64,000 nt of DNA from Halobacillus litoralis (lineage in GTDB: Bacteria > Bacillota > Bacilli > Bacillales > Halobacillaceae), in assembly GCF_009856355.1 (NCBI RefSeq), contig NZ_WMEW01000011.1:1-64000 (forward strand), written 5' to 3'. Position numbers and translations under genes: made by a program. The notes under the pieces were generated by a model that did not search any database, had not been told where the DNA came from, and worked only from the letters and a program-made list of their open reading frames with translations. Of the stretch, positions 24,140 to 32,640 are shown in pieces (within the stretch, counting starts at the first letter, position 1; every line of letters starts with the position of its first letter).

Positions 24140-24325
24140 GTGATTGTCGGTCGGATTGTTTTTGTTCTAGGATTGTTTTTTGTATTTTTTAGTGCGATCG
24201 CTGCAATTGAGATGCTTTTTTTAGGCGGGGGAGAATCCGTCCTCCCCTGGTTTGGCTTGTTGAATGGATTCACAGCCATGGGCGTCGGCGACCTTGTAAC
24301 CAAAGCGAATCAGACGGTGGAGTAG
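24140..24325 (+). CDS. Small two-helix membrane protein
   Basis: GTG 24140 follows GGTGGAGGGATATAGATA. 61 residues with hydrophobic segments at about 4-27 and 33-52. First of three small ORFs with almost no gaps (24140, 24326, 24505), so likely one operon. No family recognised. Confidence 0.55.
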   Translation: MIVGRIVFVLGLFFVFFSAIAAIEMLFLGGGESVLPWFGLLNGFTAMGVGDLVTKANQTVE

Positions 24326-24508
24326 GTGATGATGGTGAATGGATTTATCGTTCTTGCAGGCGCAGGTTTGTTTTTATATGTCGTCTTTACGGTAAGTTAT
24401 ATAGATAAAAAGATGAGCAAGCAGGAGAGGGATATAGAGGAAGTGAAATCTCTTTTAAAAGTAGTGATAAAGGAGCAGCACAGTAAGGAGAGTACAGGAA
24501 AGGAGTGA
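24326..24508 (+). CDS. Small membrane protein with charged tail
   Basis: The start is one of GTG 24326, ATG 24329 or ATG 24332; GGTGGAGTAGGTG overlaps the preceding stop. 58-60 residues: one helix (FIVLAGAGLFLYVVFTVSYI), then a charged helix (KKMSKQERDIEEVKSLLKVV) likely coiled coil. The stop overlaps the next start region. Confidence 0.5.
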   Translation: MMMVNGFIVLAGAGLFLYVVFTVSYIDKKMSKQERDIEEVKSLLKVVIKEQHSKESTGKE

Positions 24509-24864
24509 ATGTTGTGAATCTATGGTTACTCATCGTTGGCGGGATTATTCTCCTTTTTGCTCTGGATGTTTTGTTGAAAAAGCTGCTGGGGGTAAAGAAG
24601 AGGAGGTCCGTTCATGAAACATCTGGAAAAAAGGCTTATCAATGGGTGAGAGGTGTGGCGGCCGTTGTTTTTGTAAGTCTGCTCTGGCCTGTGCTCTCCT
24701 TGGATTCCCCCTTTTATCTAAGGGTATTCTGGGTCAGCTTTTTTGTCATCATGACAGGCATTGAGGTCTGGTTTGAATACCGATACATCAAAGCATCCAG
24801 ACAGTTTATCAAAACGCTCGCCCTCGGGTCGGTATTGATCACATTTGCCCTGTTTCTCCATTAA
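24505..24864 (+). CDS. DUF4181 family membrane protein
   Basis: The frame opens at 24505; the AAGGAG site favours GTG 24514 (MNLWLLIVG). About 116 residues with four hydrophobic segments and the family-typical LLKKLLGVKKRR..ETSGKKAYQWVRG between helices 1 and 2. DUF4181 proteins are small Bacillus membrane proteins of unknown role. Confidence 0.7.
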   Translation: MNVVNLWLLIVGGIILLFALDVLLKKLLGVKKRRSVHETSGKKAYQWVRGVAAVVFVSLLWPVLSLDSPFYLRVFWVSFFVIMTGIEVWFEYRYIKASRQFIKTLALGSVLITFALFLH

Positions 24865-24885
24865 ATAGGAAAGGCGGGAAAGACG

Positions 24886-26154
24886 ATGAAGCTTGAAAAT
24901 GCCGTGTTTTTGAATGCGGAAGGATCTTTGGAAAAAGGTGGATTCCGTATTGTGAACGGGAATATTACCTTTCAACCCGGGGCTCAAGGAGAAGAAGTGA
25001 TGGACTGTGAGGAGTACATCATTGTGCCTGGTTTAGTGAATGCCCACTTTCACAGCTATTCCCCTTTAGCAGCCGGGCTGATGAAAGAGATGGCCATCCA
25101 GGACTGGGCTGGTGATTCGGACCAGGGCCGCATCCAGCAGCTGTTTTTTGATTATCTGGATCACCATATGCCCCGGGAGCTTTTCTATAAGGTGGCGCAG
25201 AAGAGTTACATCGAAATGGTGAAAGGCGGCGTCACCTTCGTGAGTGACTCCGACCCCGGACCATCCCCGTGGCAGCTGAGTGAAGCCGTGAACGACCTGG
25301 GAGTCCGGGGAATCGTGGATACCTATGAGGAAATCGGCGGGTATCATAACAAAATGAACGGACGGGTGATGTTCGGCACGCATCTCCTGGAAGAGGAAGA
25401 CCTGTCCGAAGAGGAGCTGCGGAAGCTGCAAGACGAGAAAGAAGCGTACAAGGCCGTCCGGATGACTCACTGCATGGAAAACAAGTGGCGCCATGACCTC
25501 GTTTACGAGGCGTTCGGCCGGTCCAGCGTCGAGCTCTATCAGGAGCGCGGCCTGCTGGATAAGGAAACCGTCCTTTTTCACGGCGTCTATCTGTCAGAGG
25601 AAGATATCGGGATGATTGCGGATCAGGGAAGTTCCGTTGTGCACTGTCCGTTATCCAACCTCGACACCGGAGCAGGCGTGGCGGATGTTCCTTTAATGCT
25701 CGAAAAAGGGGTGAATGTCTCTCTAGGCACCGATTTTGTCCACACGAATATGTGGCATCTCATGAGGATGGTGTATTACGGCTTGAAGATCCATCAGCCG
25801 GTTGAACGCTTTTCCGCTGCGGATGTATGGAAGATGGCAACAGTGAATGGCGCGGCCGCGTATGGACTGCAGGACAGGCTGGGTCGAATCGAAGAGGGAT
25901 GTGAAGCGGATCTCGTCTTTATCAAAAAGAACGAATATACAGGCGCCCCTTTTGAAGATGAAGGTTTTTCCACTGCCCTGAACAACCTGATGTTTCAGAC
26001 GAGGGAAGCGGATGTGCACCACGTCATGGTGGCAGGGGACTGGGTGATGAAAGAGAGCAGGATGACGAAAGTCGATGAACAGGAAATCAACGAGGCGTTC
26101 TCCAAAGCGCTGAAGGGGTTTCAGGAATATGTGAATGAGCGGAGGGATGGCTGA
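24886..26154 (+). CDS. Amidohydrolase, cytosine deaminase/chlorohydrolase-like
   Basis: ATG 24886 follows AGGAAAGGCGGGAAAGACG. 422 residues. The metal-dependent amidohydrolase pattern is present: NAHFH (about 53-57), a mid-protein THCMEN, LFHGVYLSEED, VHCPLSNL and SLGTDFVHTNMWHLMR. The arrangement is that of the TrzN/AtzA/SAH-deaminase group, which removes amino or halide groups from heterocycles; the substrate is unknown. Its stop overlaps the start of the HAD-phosphotransferase gene by one base (TGATG), so the two products probably act together. Confidence 0.82.
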   Translation: MKLENAVFLNAEGSLEKGGFRIVNGNITFQPGAQGEEVMDCEEYIIVPGLVNAHFHSYSPLAAGLMKEMAIQDWAGDSDQGRIQQLFFDYLDHHMPRELFYKVAQKSYIEMVKGGVTFVSDSDPGPSPWQLSEAVNDLGVRGIVDTYEEIGGYHNKMNGRVMFGTHLLEEEDLSEEELRKLQDEKEAYKAVRMTHCMENKWRHDLVYEAFGRSSVELYQERGLLDKETVLFHGVYLSEEDIGMIADQGSSVVHCPLSNLDTGAGVADVPLMLEKGVNVSLGTDFVHTNMWHLMRMVYYGLKIHQPVERFSAADVWKMATVNGAAAYGLQDRLGRIEEGCEADLVFIKKNEYTGAPFEDEGFSTALNNLMFQTREADVHHVMVAGDWVMKESRMTKVDEQEINEAFSKALKGFQEYVNERRDG

Positions 26155-27674
26155 TGCAGGCGGTTTTGTTTGATCTGGATGGAACGCTGCTTGACCGGGA
26201 CGCTTCTGTCCGGGCGTTCATCACCCGGCAGCATGAGCGGTGGCAGGGAAGGCTCGGCTTTATTCCTATAGAAACGTACGTGCGGAGGTTTCTAGAACTG
26301 GATGACCGCGGATATGTGTGGAAGGACGTGGTCTATCAGCAGCTGATCGACGAATTTCATATCAAAGGTGTCACGTGGGAAGAACTGTTGGACGACTATT
26401 TGACACACTTTCAAGATTCCTGTGTACCTTTTCCTTTTCTTGTCGAAACCTTGGAAGCTTTGAAGAACACGGGATGGAAGCTCGGCGTCATTACGAATGG
26501 CCGTGATCCGTTCCAGATGGATAACATGAAAGCGCTCGGTATCGATGGTTTCATGGATGACATCCTCATTTCTGAATCCGAAGGCATCAAGAAGCCCGAT
26601 TCCGTGATTTTTCAAAGGGCGGCCTGGAGACTGGGGGTCCCTGTGGAAGCCTGTGTTTTTATTGGGGACCACCCGGAAAAAGATGTCCAGGCGGCTGCCG
26701 CAGCAGGCATGAAAGCCGTTTGGAAGAAAGACCCGCATTGGAAAACAGCACCAGCGGACGCCGTGATCACTGGCTTAAAGGACCTATCCGGAGTCCTTGA
26801 GAACCTGCAGGAAAAAGAAAAGCTGAATCGGCTGAAAGAGTGCTGGCCCGATCTGGTGCTGCACCGGTTTACAAAGAATGAGCTTGGTCAGAACAATGAT
26901 GTGTACGTTGCCAATGGTACGTTCGTGTTCCGCTTTCCGAAATATAAGGAAGGGATCCGCAAGCTCATCAAGGAAACGCATGTCCTTGACCATGTTCAAG
27001 GGAAGCTTCCCCTGACCATTCCCGTCCCCATATACAGATCTCTGGAGGATAGGGAACCGGGGAACGTCTTTGCGGGCGCCCGTTGGATCGAAGGAGAGCC
27101 GCTGTGGCCGGAGTCTATGAAAAAGCTGTCGGAGTCTTCTCAGAGAAAGCTCGCAGGACAGCTTTCCTTCTTCCTGCAGACGCTGCATGCCATTCCTCCC
27201 GGACAGCTGAATGTAGTGAAGACGACCGCTGAACAGATCAAAGATGATCTTAAGACGCTTTACCATCGTATCCGGGGTCAATTGTTCCCTTATATGACCC
27301 CCATGGCCCGTCGTCATGTGAATGACACCTTTGAACGCTTTTTTGAGAAAGAAGCTTTTACGTTTTCGACGACACTTATCCATGGGGATTTCGGTCCGTC
27401 CAATTTGCTTTGGGACAGAAAAGAAGAGCGCATTACCGGGGTCATTGACTTCGGAGAAGCAGGCATCGGCGATCCAGCTTATGACTTTGCAGGTCTTCTG
27501 GCCGGCTACGGCGAAGCCTTTGTTAAGGAAGGCTTATCTCAGTATCCGGAAGGGGAGCGTTTGTTTGGGCGGGCCCTTTTTTATAAGCAGACGTTCGCTC
27601 TGAAAGAAGCTCTTCATGGGTTGGATCATGGAGATGCCGAGGCATTTGAAAGTGGAATGGCCGGATATCGGTAA
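26154..27674 (+). CDS. Fusion protein: HAD hydrolase plus aminoglycoside-phosphotransferase-type kinase
   Basis: 506 residues in one uninterrupted frame. Residues about 1-225 are a complete HAD-IA phosphatase: DLDGT (D7, D9), ITNGRD (113-118), KKP (K147) and GDHPEKD (171-177). Residues about 230-506 are an APH/choline-kinase-like domain: N-lobe NDVYVANGTFVFRFPKY, catalytic HGDFGPSN (410-417) and IDFGEAG (431-437), all key residues intact. A phosphatase and a small-molecule kinase in one chain could act on the same metabolite in opposite directions or on successive steps. ATG 26154 overlaps the amidohydrolase stop (TGATG). Each half is normally a separate protein; no substrate is indicated. 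Confidence 0.85.
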   Translation: MQAVLFDLDGTLLDRDASVRAFITRQHERWQGRLGFIPIETYVRRFLELDDRGYVWKDVVYQQLIDEFHIKGVTWEELLDDYLTHFQDSCVPFPFLVETLEALKNTGWKLGVITNGRDPFQMDNMKALGIDGFMDDILISESEGIKKPDSVIFQRAAWRLGVPVEACVFIGDHPEKDVQAAAAAGMKAVWKKDPHWKTAPADAVITGLKDLSGVLENLQEKEKLNRLKECWPDLVLHRFTKNELGQNNDVYVANGTFVFRFPKYKEGIRKLIKETHVLDHVQGKLPLTIPVPIYRSLEDREPGNVFAGARWIEGEPLWPESMKKLSESSQRKLAGQLSFFLQTLHAIPPGQLNVVKTTAEQIKDDLKTLYHRIRGQLFPYMTPMARRHVNDTFERFFEKEAFTFSTTLIHGDFGPSNLLWDRKEERITGVIDFGEAGIGDPAYDFAGLLAGYGEAFVKEGLSQYPEGERLFGRALFYKQTFALKEALHGLDHGDAEAFESGMAGYR

Positions 27675-27713
27675 TCGGAGGAAAGAGCGGTACAATTCGA
27701 AGGAGGGATTGCA

Positions 27714-28094
27714 ATGATCAACTACCATAACCGTACGTTCGTATCCGTTGAAAACAGTGCAGGGGGAGAAGTATCGTCCAAAACACAGTTTACGTATTAT
27801 CAGGAGGGCAGCATCCTTTATGCTGATTATGCAGGTGGAGATATTATCAAAGGCAGATTGATCGGCATTGTCCATGAGGATGACACGCTGGAGTTCAGGT
27901 ACAACCATATCAATACAAATCATGAAATTAGAGGCGGAAAGTGCCGGTCTGTGCCACACATCAATGAGGACGAGCAGCTGGAGCTGCATGAAGAGTGGCA
28001 GTGGATGGATGAGGAACAAACGACAGGGACCTCTGTCATTAAAGAGGTACAGTCCAGAGAACTGCACCGCACATTTAAAGAGAAGAACCTGTAA
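27714..28094 (+). CDS. Uncharacterised protein of the type often labelled n-acetylglutamate synthase
   Basis: ATG 27714 follows GAAGGAGGGATTGCA. 126 residues with repeated beta-strand/glycine pattern ([59 protein letters not shown]). This small beta-rich family occurs widely in Bacillus and is often annotated n-acetylglutamate synthase without evidence; no acetyltransferase motif is visible, so I do not support that name. Confidence 0.7.
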   Translation: MINYHNRTFVSVENSAGGEVSSKTQFTYYQEGSILYADYAGGDIIKGRLIGIVHEDDTLEFRYNHINTNHEIRGGKCRSVPHINEDEQLELHEEWQWMDEEQTTGTSVIKEVQSRELHRTFKEKNL

Positions 28095-28114
28095 ATGCAC
28101 CATCCAGAGTAAGA

Positions 28115-28152
28115 AAGGCACGATCGCGGAGCCTGCGACCGTGCCTTGTTTT
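28115..28152. terminator. Bidirectional terminator
   Basis: AAGGCACGATCGC and GCGACCGTGCCTT pair with one mismatch around GGAGCCT, followed by GTTTTTATT. It lies between convergent genes. Confidence 0.75.
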
Positions 28153-29021
28153 TATTCCTTTACATACTTTTCAAAATACCGTCCCCAGTGCGGCTGGGTT
28201 CCATCCGCATCCTTAAATCCATACATGTCGGAAAGGCCCCACGTGCTCAAGGCCTGTCCATTGAAACGAGCAGTATCCGGATCAAGTACGAGGTGTTTCA
28301 ACGCTTCTCCAATGTAAGCCGGCGATTCGGAGGCGATGAAGTGGGGGTCGACCTCGGCGCCCTCCTTCCAGTTTTCCTCTGTAACACCAAAGTGTTCCAA
28401 CATCGCTTCTGAACGGAGGAATCCCGGTGTCAACGAAACAGCGGTAATGCCAAAGGCTTTCAAGTCCTCCGCCATCGCTTCGGCCATGTGAATGTTTGAG
28501 ATTTTGGCCAGGCTGTAATAGAAGCTGCCGCGGTACTTGTCATCGGTGCCATCGGTTATTTCTACTATCAAGCCGGAGCGGTTCTTTTTCATAAGCGGTA
28601 CTGCATAATGAGCCGTAATGATGTGAGCCTGGACAGCCTGGTTCAGCAGCTGCAGCCCTTTAGTCAGATTATGCTCTGCGATATCTCTGCCCCATTCAGT
28701 CAGCGGGTCGCCGCCCCAGATGTCATTGACGAGGATATCCAGCTTTCCGCCCTGTTCCTCTTCAATCTTATGAAAAAGCCTTTGAACCTCTTCTTCCTTT
28801 GTATGGTCGACTTTCACAGGGATGCCGGTCCCACCGGCCTTCGTAACCAGTTCTGCACTTTCTTCAATCGTCTCCTTCCGCTCCATCGGAGACTGTTCTT
28901 CTCTTGTCGTCCGTCCCGTTACGTAAACGACAGCCCCGGTTTCTCCGAGCTTGACGGCCATGGCTCTTCCTGCGCCTCTAGTGGCTCCTGCGACAACAGC
29001 GACTTTATTTGTGATGTCCAT
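28152..29021 (-). CDS. Short-chain dehydrogenase/reductase
   Basis: 289 residues, NAD(P)-dependent oxidoreductase of the SDR superfamily. The Rossmann motif is a variant, AGATRGAGRA (residues 12-21), followed by YVTGRTTREE; NDIWGGD replaces the usual NNAG, and the active site is YYSLAK. ATG 29021 follows GAAAGGATGATCCG. Divergent from an HTH-WYL regulator gene with an ATGACA-N5-TGTCAT palindrome between them, which suggests local control. Confidence 0.85.
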   Translation of the reverse strand: MDITNKVAVVAGATRGAGRAMAVKLGETGAVVYVTGRTTREEQSPMERKETIEESAELVTKAGGTGIPVKVDHTKEEEVQRLFHKIEEEQGGKLDILVNDIWGGDPLTEWGRDIAEHNLTKGLQLLNQAVQAHIITAHYAVPLMKKNRSGLIVEITDGTDDKYRGSFYYSLAKISNIHMAEAMAEDLKAFGITAVSLTPGFLRSEAMLEHFGVTEENWKEGAEVDPHFIASESPAYIGEALKHLVLDPDTARFNGQALSTWGLSDMYGFKDADGTQPHWGRYFEKYVKE

Positions 29022-29066
29022 CGGATCATCCTTTCTTTTGCATTATCTTTATCCTATCTTTAATCT

Positions 29067-29083
29067 ATGACAAAGAGTGTCAT
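29067..29083. promoter_or_regulatory. Putative operator of the WYL regulator
   Basis: Perfect palindrome ATGACA-AAGAG-TGTCAT in the 88-base gap between the divergent SDR and regulator genes, 27 bases before the regulator start. Confidence 0.5.
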
Positions 29084-29109
29084 ACTTTAAAAAAGGGAGG
29101 GATTTTTTT

Positions 29110-30072
29110 ATGAAAGCGGAACGATTGATCAAAATCCTTCTGCTTCTCCAGCATGGCCAGACAGTGACGACCCGCCGGATGGCTGAGGAGCTGGAAGTAT
29201 CGGAACGGACGATTCACCGTGATATGGAATCCTTGAGTGCCGCAGGACTTCCGATTTATGCAGAAAAAGGGCGCACAGGGGGATGGAGACTCGTCGATCA
29301 TTGGAAACAGAAGCTCAGCTGGCTGAAGGAGCAGGAGATGCTGGCCTTATTCCTTCCACCCGCAGGAAAAATCATACAGGATCTGCATATGGATGATGGC
29401 GGGGAGGACCGGATACAGAAGCTCCTGTTATCGCTGCCGGAGCAGTCAAAAAAGACGGCCTGGAATGTGTGGTCCCGCATTTATGTGGACATGGGCACCT
29501 GGAAAGATGGTCAGGAGGAAGCAGGCCCGGAGCTGGATGTTTTGAAAAAGGCGGTCATGGAGGATAGAAAAGTTCAGATGATCTACGAAAAAGCAGATGG
29601 AACGGTGACAAAGGGAACCATCTGCCCGCTCGGTCTGATTGCAAAGGCGAACCAATGGTACGTAGCTGCGTTGAATGATAAGGGAGAATACCGAAGCTAT
29701 AAACACGCGCGGGTCAAAATGGTAACCGGAACAGAAGAAACGTTCGAAAGACCTGTGGACTTTCATCTGGCCTCCTATTGGGAAGAATCGAAAAAGCATT
29801 TCACCCGTAACCTCCCGACGTACGCGGCAACCCTCCGTGTTTCGCCGGAAGCGTATCCCCGCCTTCGATTTACCGGGCGTTTTGCAACGCTGGATGGAGA
29901 AGGACGTGCAGGGGCTGATGGCTGGGTGGACCAGTCCTTGTCGTTCAATACAGAAGAAGAAGCCATCGGTTTTGTGACAGGTTTCGGAAGCCAGGTGAAG
30001 GTGATAAAGCCTGAAGCACTCATTGAAAAGATTAAAGCAAGAGCACAGGGCATTCTGGACCTTTATAAATGA
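29110..30072 (+). CDS. DeoR/YafY-type HTH regulator with WYL domain
   Basis: The start is ATG 29110 (MKAERLIKILLLLQHG) after AAAAGGGAGGG; the frame is open from 29077. 320 residues: a winged HTH (about 5-60, VTTRRMAEELEVSERTIHRD) and a WYL ligand-sensing domain (about 140-230, GLIAKANQWYVAALNDKG.YRSYKHARV) plus the C-terminal WCX-type region. Probably controls the divergent SDR gene through the palindrome at 29067. Confidence 0.85.
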   Translation: MKAERLIKILLLLQHGQTVTTRRMAEELEVSERTIHRDMESLSAAGLPIYAEKGRTGGWRLVDHWKQKLSWLKEQEMLALFLPPAGKIIQDLHMDDGGEDRIQKLLLSLPEQSKKTAWNVWSRIYVDMGTWKDGQEEAGPELDVLKKAVMEDRKVQMIYEKADGTVTKGTICPLGLIAKANQWYVAALNDKGEYRSYKHARVKMVTGTEETFERPVDFHLASYWEESKKHFTRNLPTYAATLRVSPEAYPRLRFTGRFATLDGEGRAGADGWVDQSLSFNTEEEAIGFVTGFGSQVKVIKPEALIEKIKARAQGILDLYK

Positions 30073-30150
30073 ATAGCGAGAAAGACATGAATCATCCGTT
30101 TTTTTTGATATGATAAAGAAGAATATGGCAGGAAAAGGGAGGACGAAATC

Positions 30151-31248
30151 ATGGGGAAAACTAAAGTAGGCCTTCTGTTCGGTGGGAAATCCTCGGAACA
30201 TGAAGTATCGCTGCAGTCAGCTAAAAACATTATGGAAGCGGTGGATCATGAACGGTATGAGGTCACCTTGATCGGCATTGATAAGCAGGGGGAGTGGCAC
30301 TTAAGCAGTCCGGATAATTACTTGATGAATGAAGACCATCCGGATAAAATCGCGCTCCATAAATCGAACAAAAACGTCGCAGTCGTCCCGGGGCGGGAGA
30401 AGGATCAAATGATTCCGGTCACAGGATCAGAAGCATTAGACCAGCTGGATGTCATCTTTCCGATTCTCCACGGTCCGCTCGGAGAAGACGGCAGTATACA
30501 GGGAATGCTCCGGATGGCCAATCTTCCTTACGTAGGCCCGAATGTGCTCAGCTCCGCCGTATGCATGGATAAAGACATAACCAAGAAACTCCTGCAATCC
30601 GCCGGGTTTCAGGTCGCTGACTGGTTCACCGTGAAGCGGTCTGCATCAAACGCCCCGTCTTTTGAAGAAGTGAAGAACAAACTTGGTGTTCCTTTCTTCA
30701 TTAAACCGGCGAATCAAGGATCCTCGGTCGGTGTCAGCAAGATCAGGACTGAAGCAGAATACAAGGAAGGCTTGGAAAAAGCGCTGCAGTATGACCACAA
30801 GGTAATGATTGAAGCGTTCGTGGAAGGCAGGGAAATCGAGTGTGCCGTGCTTGGAAATGACCATCCCGCCGCTTCCACCGCTGGAGAAGTGCTGCCCAAC
30901 AGTGATTTTTATTCCTATGAAACGAAGTATATTGATGAAAACGGAGCGTCTCTGCAAATCCCAGCTGACTTGGATGAGAAGGTTATGGAGAACATCCGCA
31001 CCCAGTCCGTACAGGCGTTTGAAGCTCTGGAATGTCAGGGTCTTGCACGGGTGGACTTCTTCCTGAAGGAAAACGGGGCGCTGATCATCAATGAAGTCAA
31101 CACCCTGCCCGGCTTTACAAAAATCAGTATGTACCCAAAACTGTGGGAAGCGAGCGGCATTTCTTATCCGCAGCTGATTGAGAAGCTTCTGGATCTCGCC
31201 ATCGAACGGCATCATCAGGATCAAGCATTGAAGAATACCGTCGACTGA
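30151..31248 (+). CDS. ddl: D-alanine--D-alanine ligase
   Basis: ATG 30151 follows AAAGGGAGGACGAAATC. 365 residues; ATP-grasp enzyme that joins two D-alanines for peptidoglycan. Family strings: LFGGKSSEHEVSLQSA (10-25), FPILHGPLGEDGSIQGML, PFFIKPANQGSSVGVSK, EGREIECAVLGN and INEVNTLPGFTKISMYPKLW. The Gly-Ser-Ser-Val-Gly loop and the final Asn-Glu-Val-Asn metal ligands are intact. It has its own terminator. Confidence 0.95.
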   Translation: MGKTKVGLLFGGKSSEHEVSLQSAKNIMEAVDHERYEVTLIGIDKQGEWHLSSPDNYLMNEDHPDKIALHKSNKNVAVVPGREKDQMIPVTGSEALDQLDVIFPILHGPLGEDGSIQGMLRMANLPYVGPNVLSSAVCMDKDITKKLLQSAGFQVADWFTVKRSASNAPSFEEVKNKLGVPFFIKPANQGSSVGVSKIRTEAEYKEGLEKALQYDHKVMIEAFVEGREIECAVLGNDHPAASTAGEVLPNSDFYSYETKYIDENGASLQIPADLDEKVMENIRTQSVQAFEALECQGLARVDFFLKENGALIINEVNTLPGFTKISMYPKLWEASGISYPQLIEKLLDLAIERHHQDQALKNTVD

Positions 31249-31345
31249 TCCCTGGAGTATGCTTCAAAAGCGAGGCTTCCCTTGTAAGAAACACCGATAG
31301 CATAAGGTGAAGGCGTGAGTCTCAAAGTGTAGAAGATCATAAATG

Positions 31346-31393
31346 AAGCGGCTGTCCCGATCAGGATTTCTGTGATGGGGAGGCCGCTTTTTT
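31346..31393 (+). terminator. Intrinsic terminator after ddl
   Basis: AAGCGGC and GGCCGCTT arms with an inner CCC..GGGG extension, then T6. Confidence 0.65.
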
Positions 31394-31410
31394 ATGTACA
31401 AAAGGGAAAC

Positions 31411-31520
31411 GTTGATATATTTTCGATTTGGTCGATATATTTGGATTTTGACTGATATATCTCCAAAATAATTGATATATGCCTGAAAAGATTGATATAT
31501 CCCATATTTAATGGATATCC
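31411..31520. repeat. Array of GATATAT units at an exact 20-base period
   Basis: GATATAT occurs at 31414, 31434, 31454, 31474 and 31494, and GATATCC at 31514, each exactly 20 bases apart, usually preceded by TT or CT. Between them the spacers (13 bases) differ. It lies in the gap after ddl. It is not a CRISPR: units are too short and spacers not unique-length protospacers. Similar GATATAT-rich stretches occur in other Bacillaceae intergenic regions. Confidence 0.7.
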
Positions 31521-31564
31521 TTCCAAAACCGCATAAGAAAGAAAGCCATCTCTCAACCGCTTTC

Positions 31565-31741
31565 TCAGGCAAACCTGCTTTTTTTTACTTCCCACTGTTT
31601 ATCCGAATCAATGACCCGGTTTAGTTTGGCGCAGAACGTTTCTGCTTCCCAGAGGGTTGTAAATTTCTTAGTAAGATGGCTGCTTGAATCTTTTAACGTT
31701 TCCACTTTTCCATTCCGTGTTCGTTCAATAAGGAACATCAT
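31565..31741 (-). CDS. Small cytoplasmic protein (58 aa)
   Basis: ATG 31741 or 31738 follows GAAAGGCTGAGCA. Sequence MMFLIERTRNGKVETLKDSS, then KKFTTLWEAETFCAKLNRV; it reads like a small folded domain rather than random sequence. No family recognised. Confidence 0.5.
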   Translation of the reverse strand: MMFLIERTRNGKVETLKDSSSHLTKKFTTLWEAETFCAKLNRVIDSDKQWEVKKSRFA

Positions 31742-31882
31742 TGCTCAGCCTTTCTATATCAGCAGGGTTGTTTATTATATTAATATAATATTATCTCATG
31801 GATTAAAGAGGAAGGGAACAGCTCGATGTGTTTTGAAATATTCCTTTAATATTGTAATGGCTGATGTAATAAAAGGCATGAG

Positions 31883-31913
31883 AAAACCCTCCAGCAAAAG
31901 CTGGAGGGTTTTT
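31883..31913. terminator. Bidirectional intrinsic terminator
   Basis: AAAACCCTCCAGC, loop AAAA, GCTGGAGGGTTTTT: a perfect stem with A and T runs on both sides. It serves the YjzC-like gene on the minus strand. Confidence 0.8.
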
Positions 31914-31921
31914 ATGATGAT

Positions 31922-32110
31922 TTATTTGGCTTTCTTCCAATAAGCAGCGTCCTTATTGGAGCGGGTTGGCGGGAATGTATCTCCATTGCTCAGTTCGATA
32001 TGTTTTTCATCTTCCGTAACGTCCGCATCGTTACCGCCGTTTACCAAACCATCAAATTCATACGTGCCGTTTTCAGGTGCTTTTTCTCCAGTCTTATAAC
32101 GCTCTGCCAT
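31922..32110 (-). CDS. YjzC-like small protein
   Basis: The start is ATG 32110 (MAERYKTGEKAPENGTYEFD) after AAAAGGGGTTTTTTGAA; the open frame above it is unlikely. 62 residues, soluble, with FKTGEKAP-type opening and GDTFPPTRSNKDAAYWKK, the pattern of the YjzC family of Bacillus small proteins of unknown function. Confidence 0.75.
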   Translation of the reverse strand: MAERYKTGEKAPENGTYEFDGLVNGGNDADVTEDEKHIELSNGDTFPPTRSNKDAAYWKKAK

Positions 32111-32248
32111 TTCAAAAAACCCCTTTTCATTTATTTTTGTTACATAGAGAATATACCCATATCCATTTCCTATAAACGTAAAAAACACATAGAAATGGTA
32201 AAACATTTATTATTTAGGAAAAATGATATATGTAATAAAATGTAATGG

Positions 32249-32614
32249 GTGTACAAAGAAGGAGGAAAGATCATTCCGCCTGTTACGATTGGGTGGATCG
32301 GGTCGGGAGGTATAGGTCGGATTGGTGTTGGTTTTGCTGCGCTTTTTTTACAAGTTCCTTCCTAGGTATCAAAAAGGATACCATGCCACAAAAATGTGCA
32401 TACTTACATGGTCTTTGCGGCTGTGCTATGCTATGTCTGCATCACCGAAACAAACCAGATTCGTGCAGGGAAGTGTGCGTTTGAAACCAGCATAGGGACG
32501 CTCGTTAGTCCGATGAGGGACGGGCAGCACGGAACCTGTGAAGCCCCGTTGTTGGAGAGCGGTCTGAAGATAGAGAGAAAAGATCATCTGCAACGTGTGG
32601 GGTGGCGTTGGTGA
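32249..32614 (+). pseudogene. Degraded two-helix membrane ORF with in-frame TAG
   Basis: From GTG 32249 the frame reads MYKEGGKIIPPVTIGWIGSG then GGIGRIGVGFAALFLQVPS to TAG at 32363, and continues in frame with HTYMVFAAVLCYVCITETNQ. Both pieces contain a membrane helix, so an ancestral protein is plausible. After about 32480 the coding pattern fades. The rest of 32111-32762 holds no gene that I can support; a 13 bp inverted repeat lies at 32607-32640. Confidence 0.3.
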
Positions 32615-32640
32615 CGTTTCTACCCTTAAACGTGACCAAC
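32607..32640. repeat. Inverted repeat
   Basis: GTTGGTGACGTTT and AAACGTGACCAAC are complementary except for one central G.G position, with an 8-base loop (CTACCCTT). It lies 123 bases before the nitroreductase start. No T-run; it may be an operator or RNA hairpin. Confidence 0.45.

Noticed and set aside
27714..28094. n-acetylglutamate synthase annotation
   Set aside because: Common label for this family, but no GNAT or amino-acid kinase motif is visible.
29446..30201. 251-codon minus-strand frame inside the WYL regulator
   Set aside because: Overlaps a complete regulator gene and has no start signal or domain.
31411..31520. GATATAT array as a CRISPR
   Set aside because: Repeat unit only 7 bases, spacers 13 bases, no cas genes.
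32500..32530. Hammerhead ribozyme suggested by CCGATGAGG
   Set aside because: The CUGAUGA core and the GAAA element are not both present and flanking stems do not form.
32396..32614. Separate 72-codon ORF
   Set aside because: It is in the same frame as the upstream GTG/TAG-interrupted ORF and its second half has no coding pattern.
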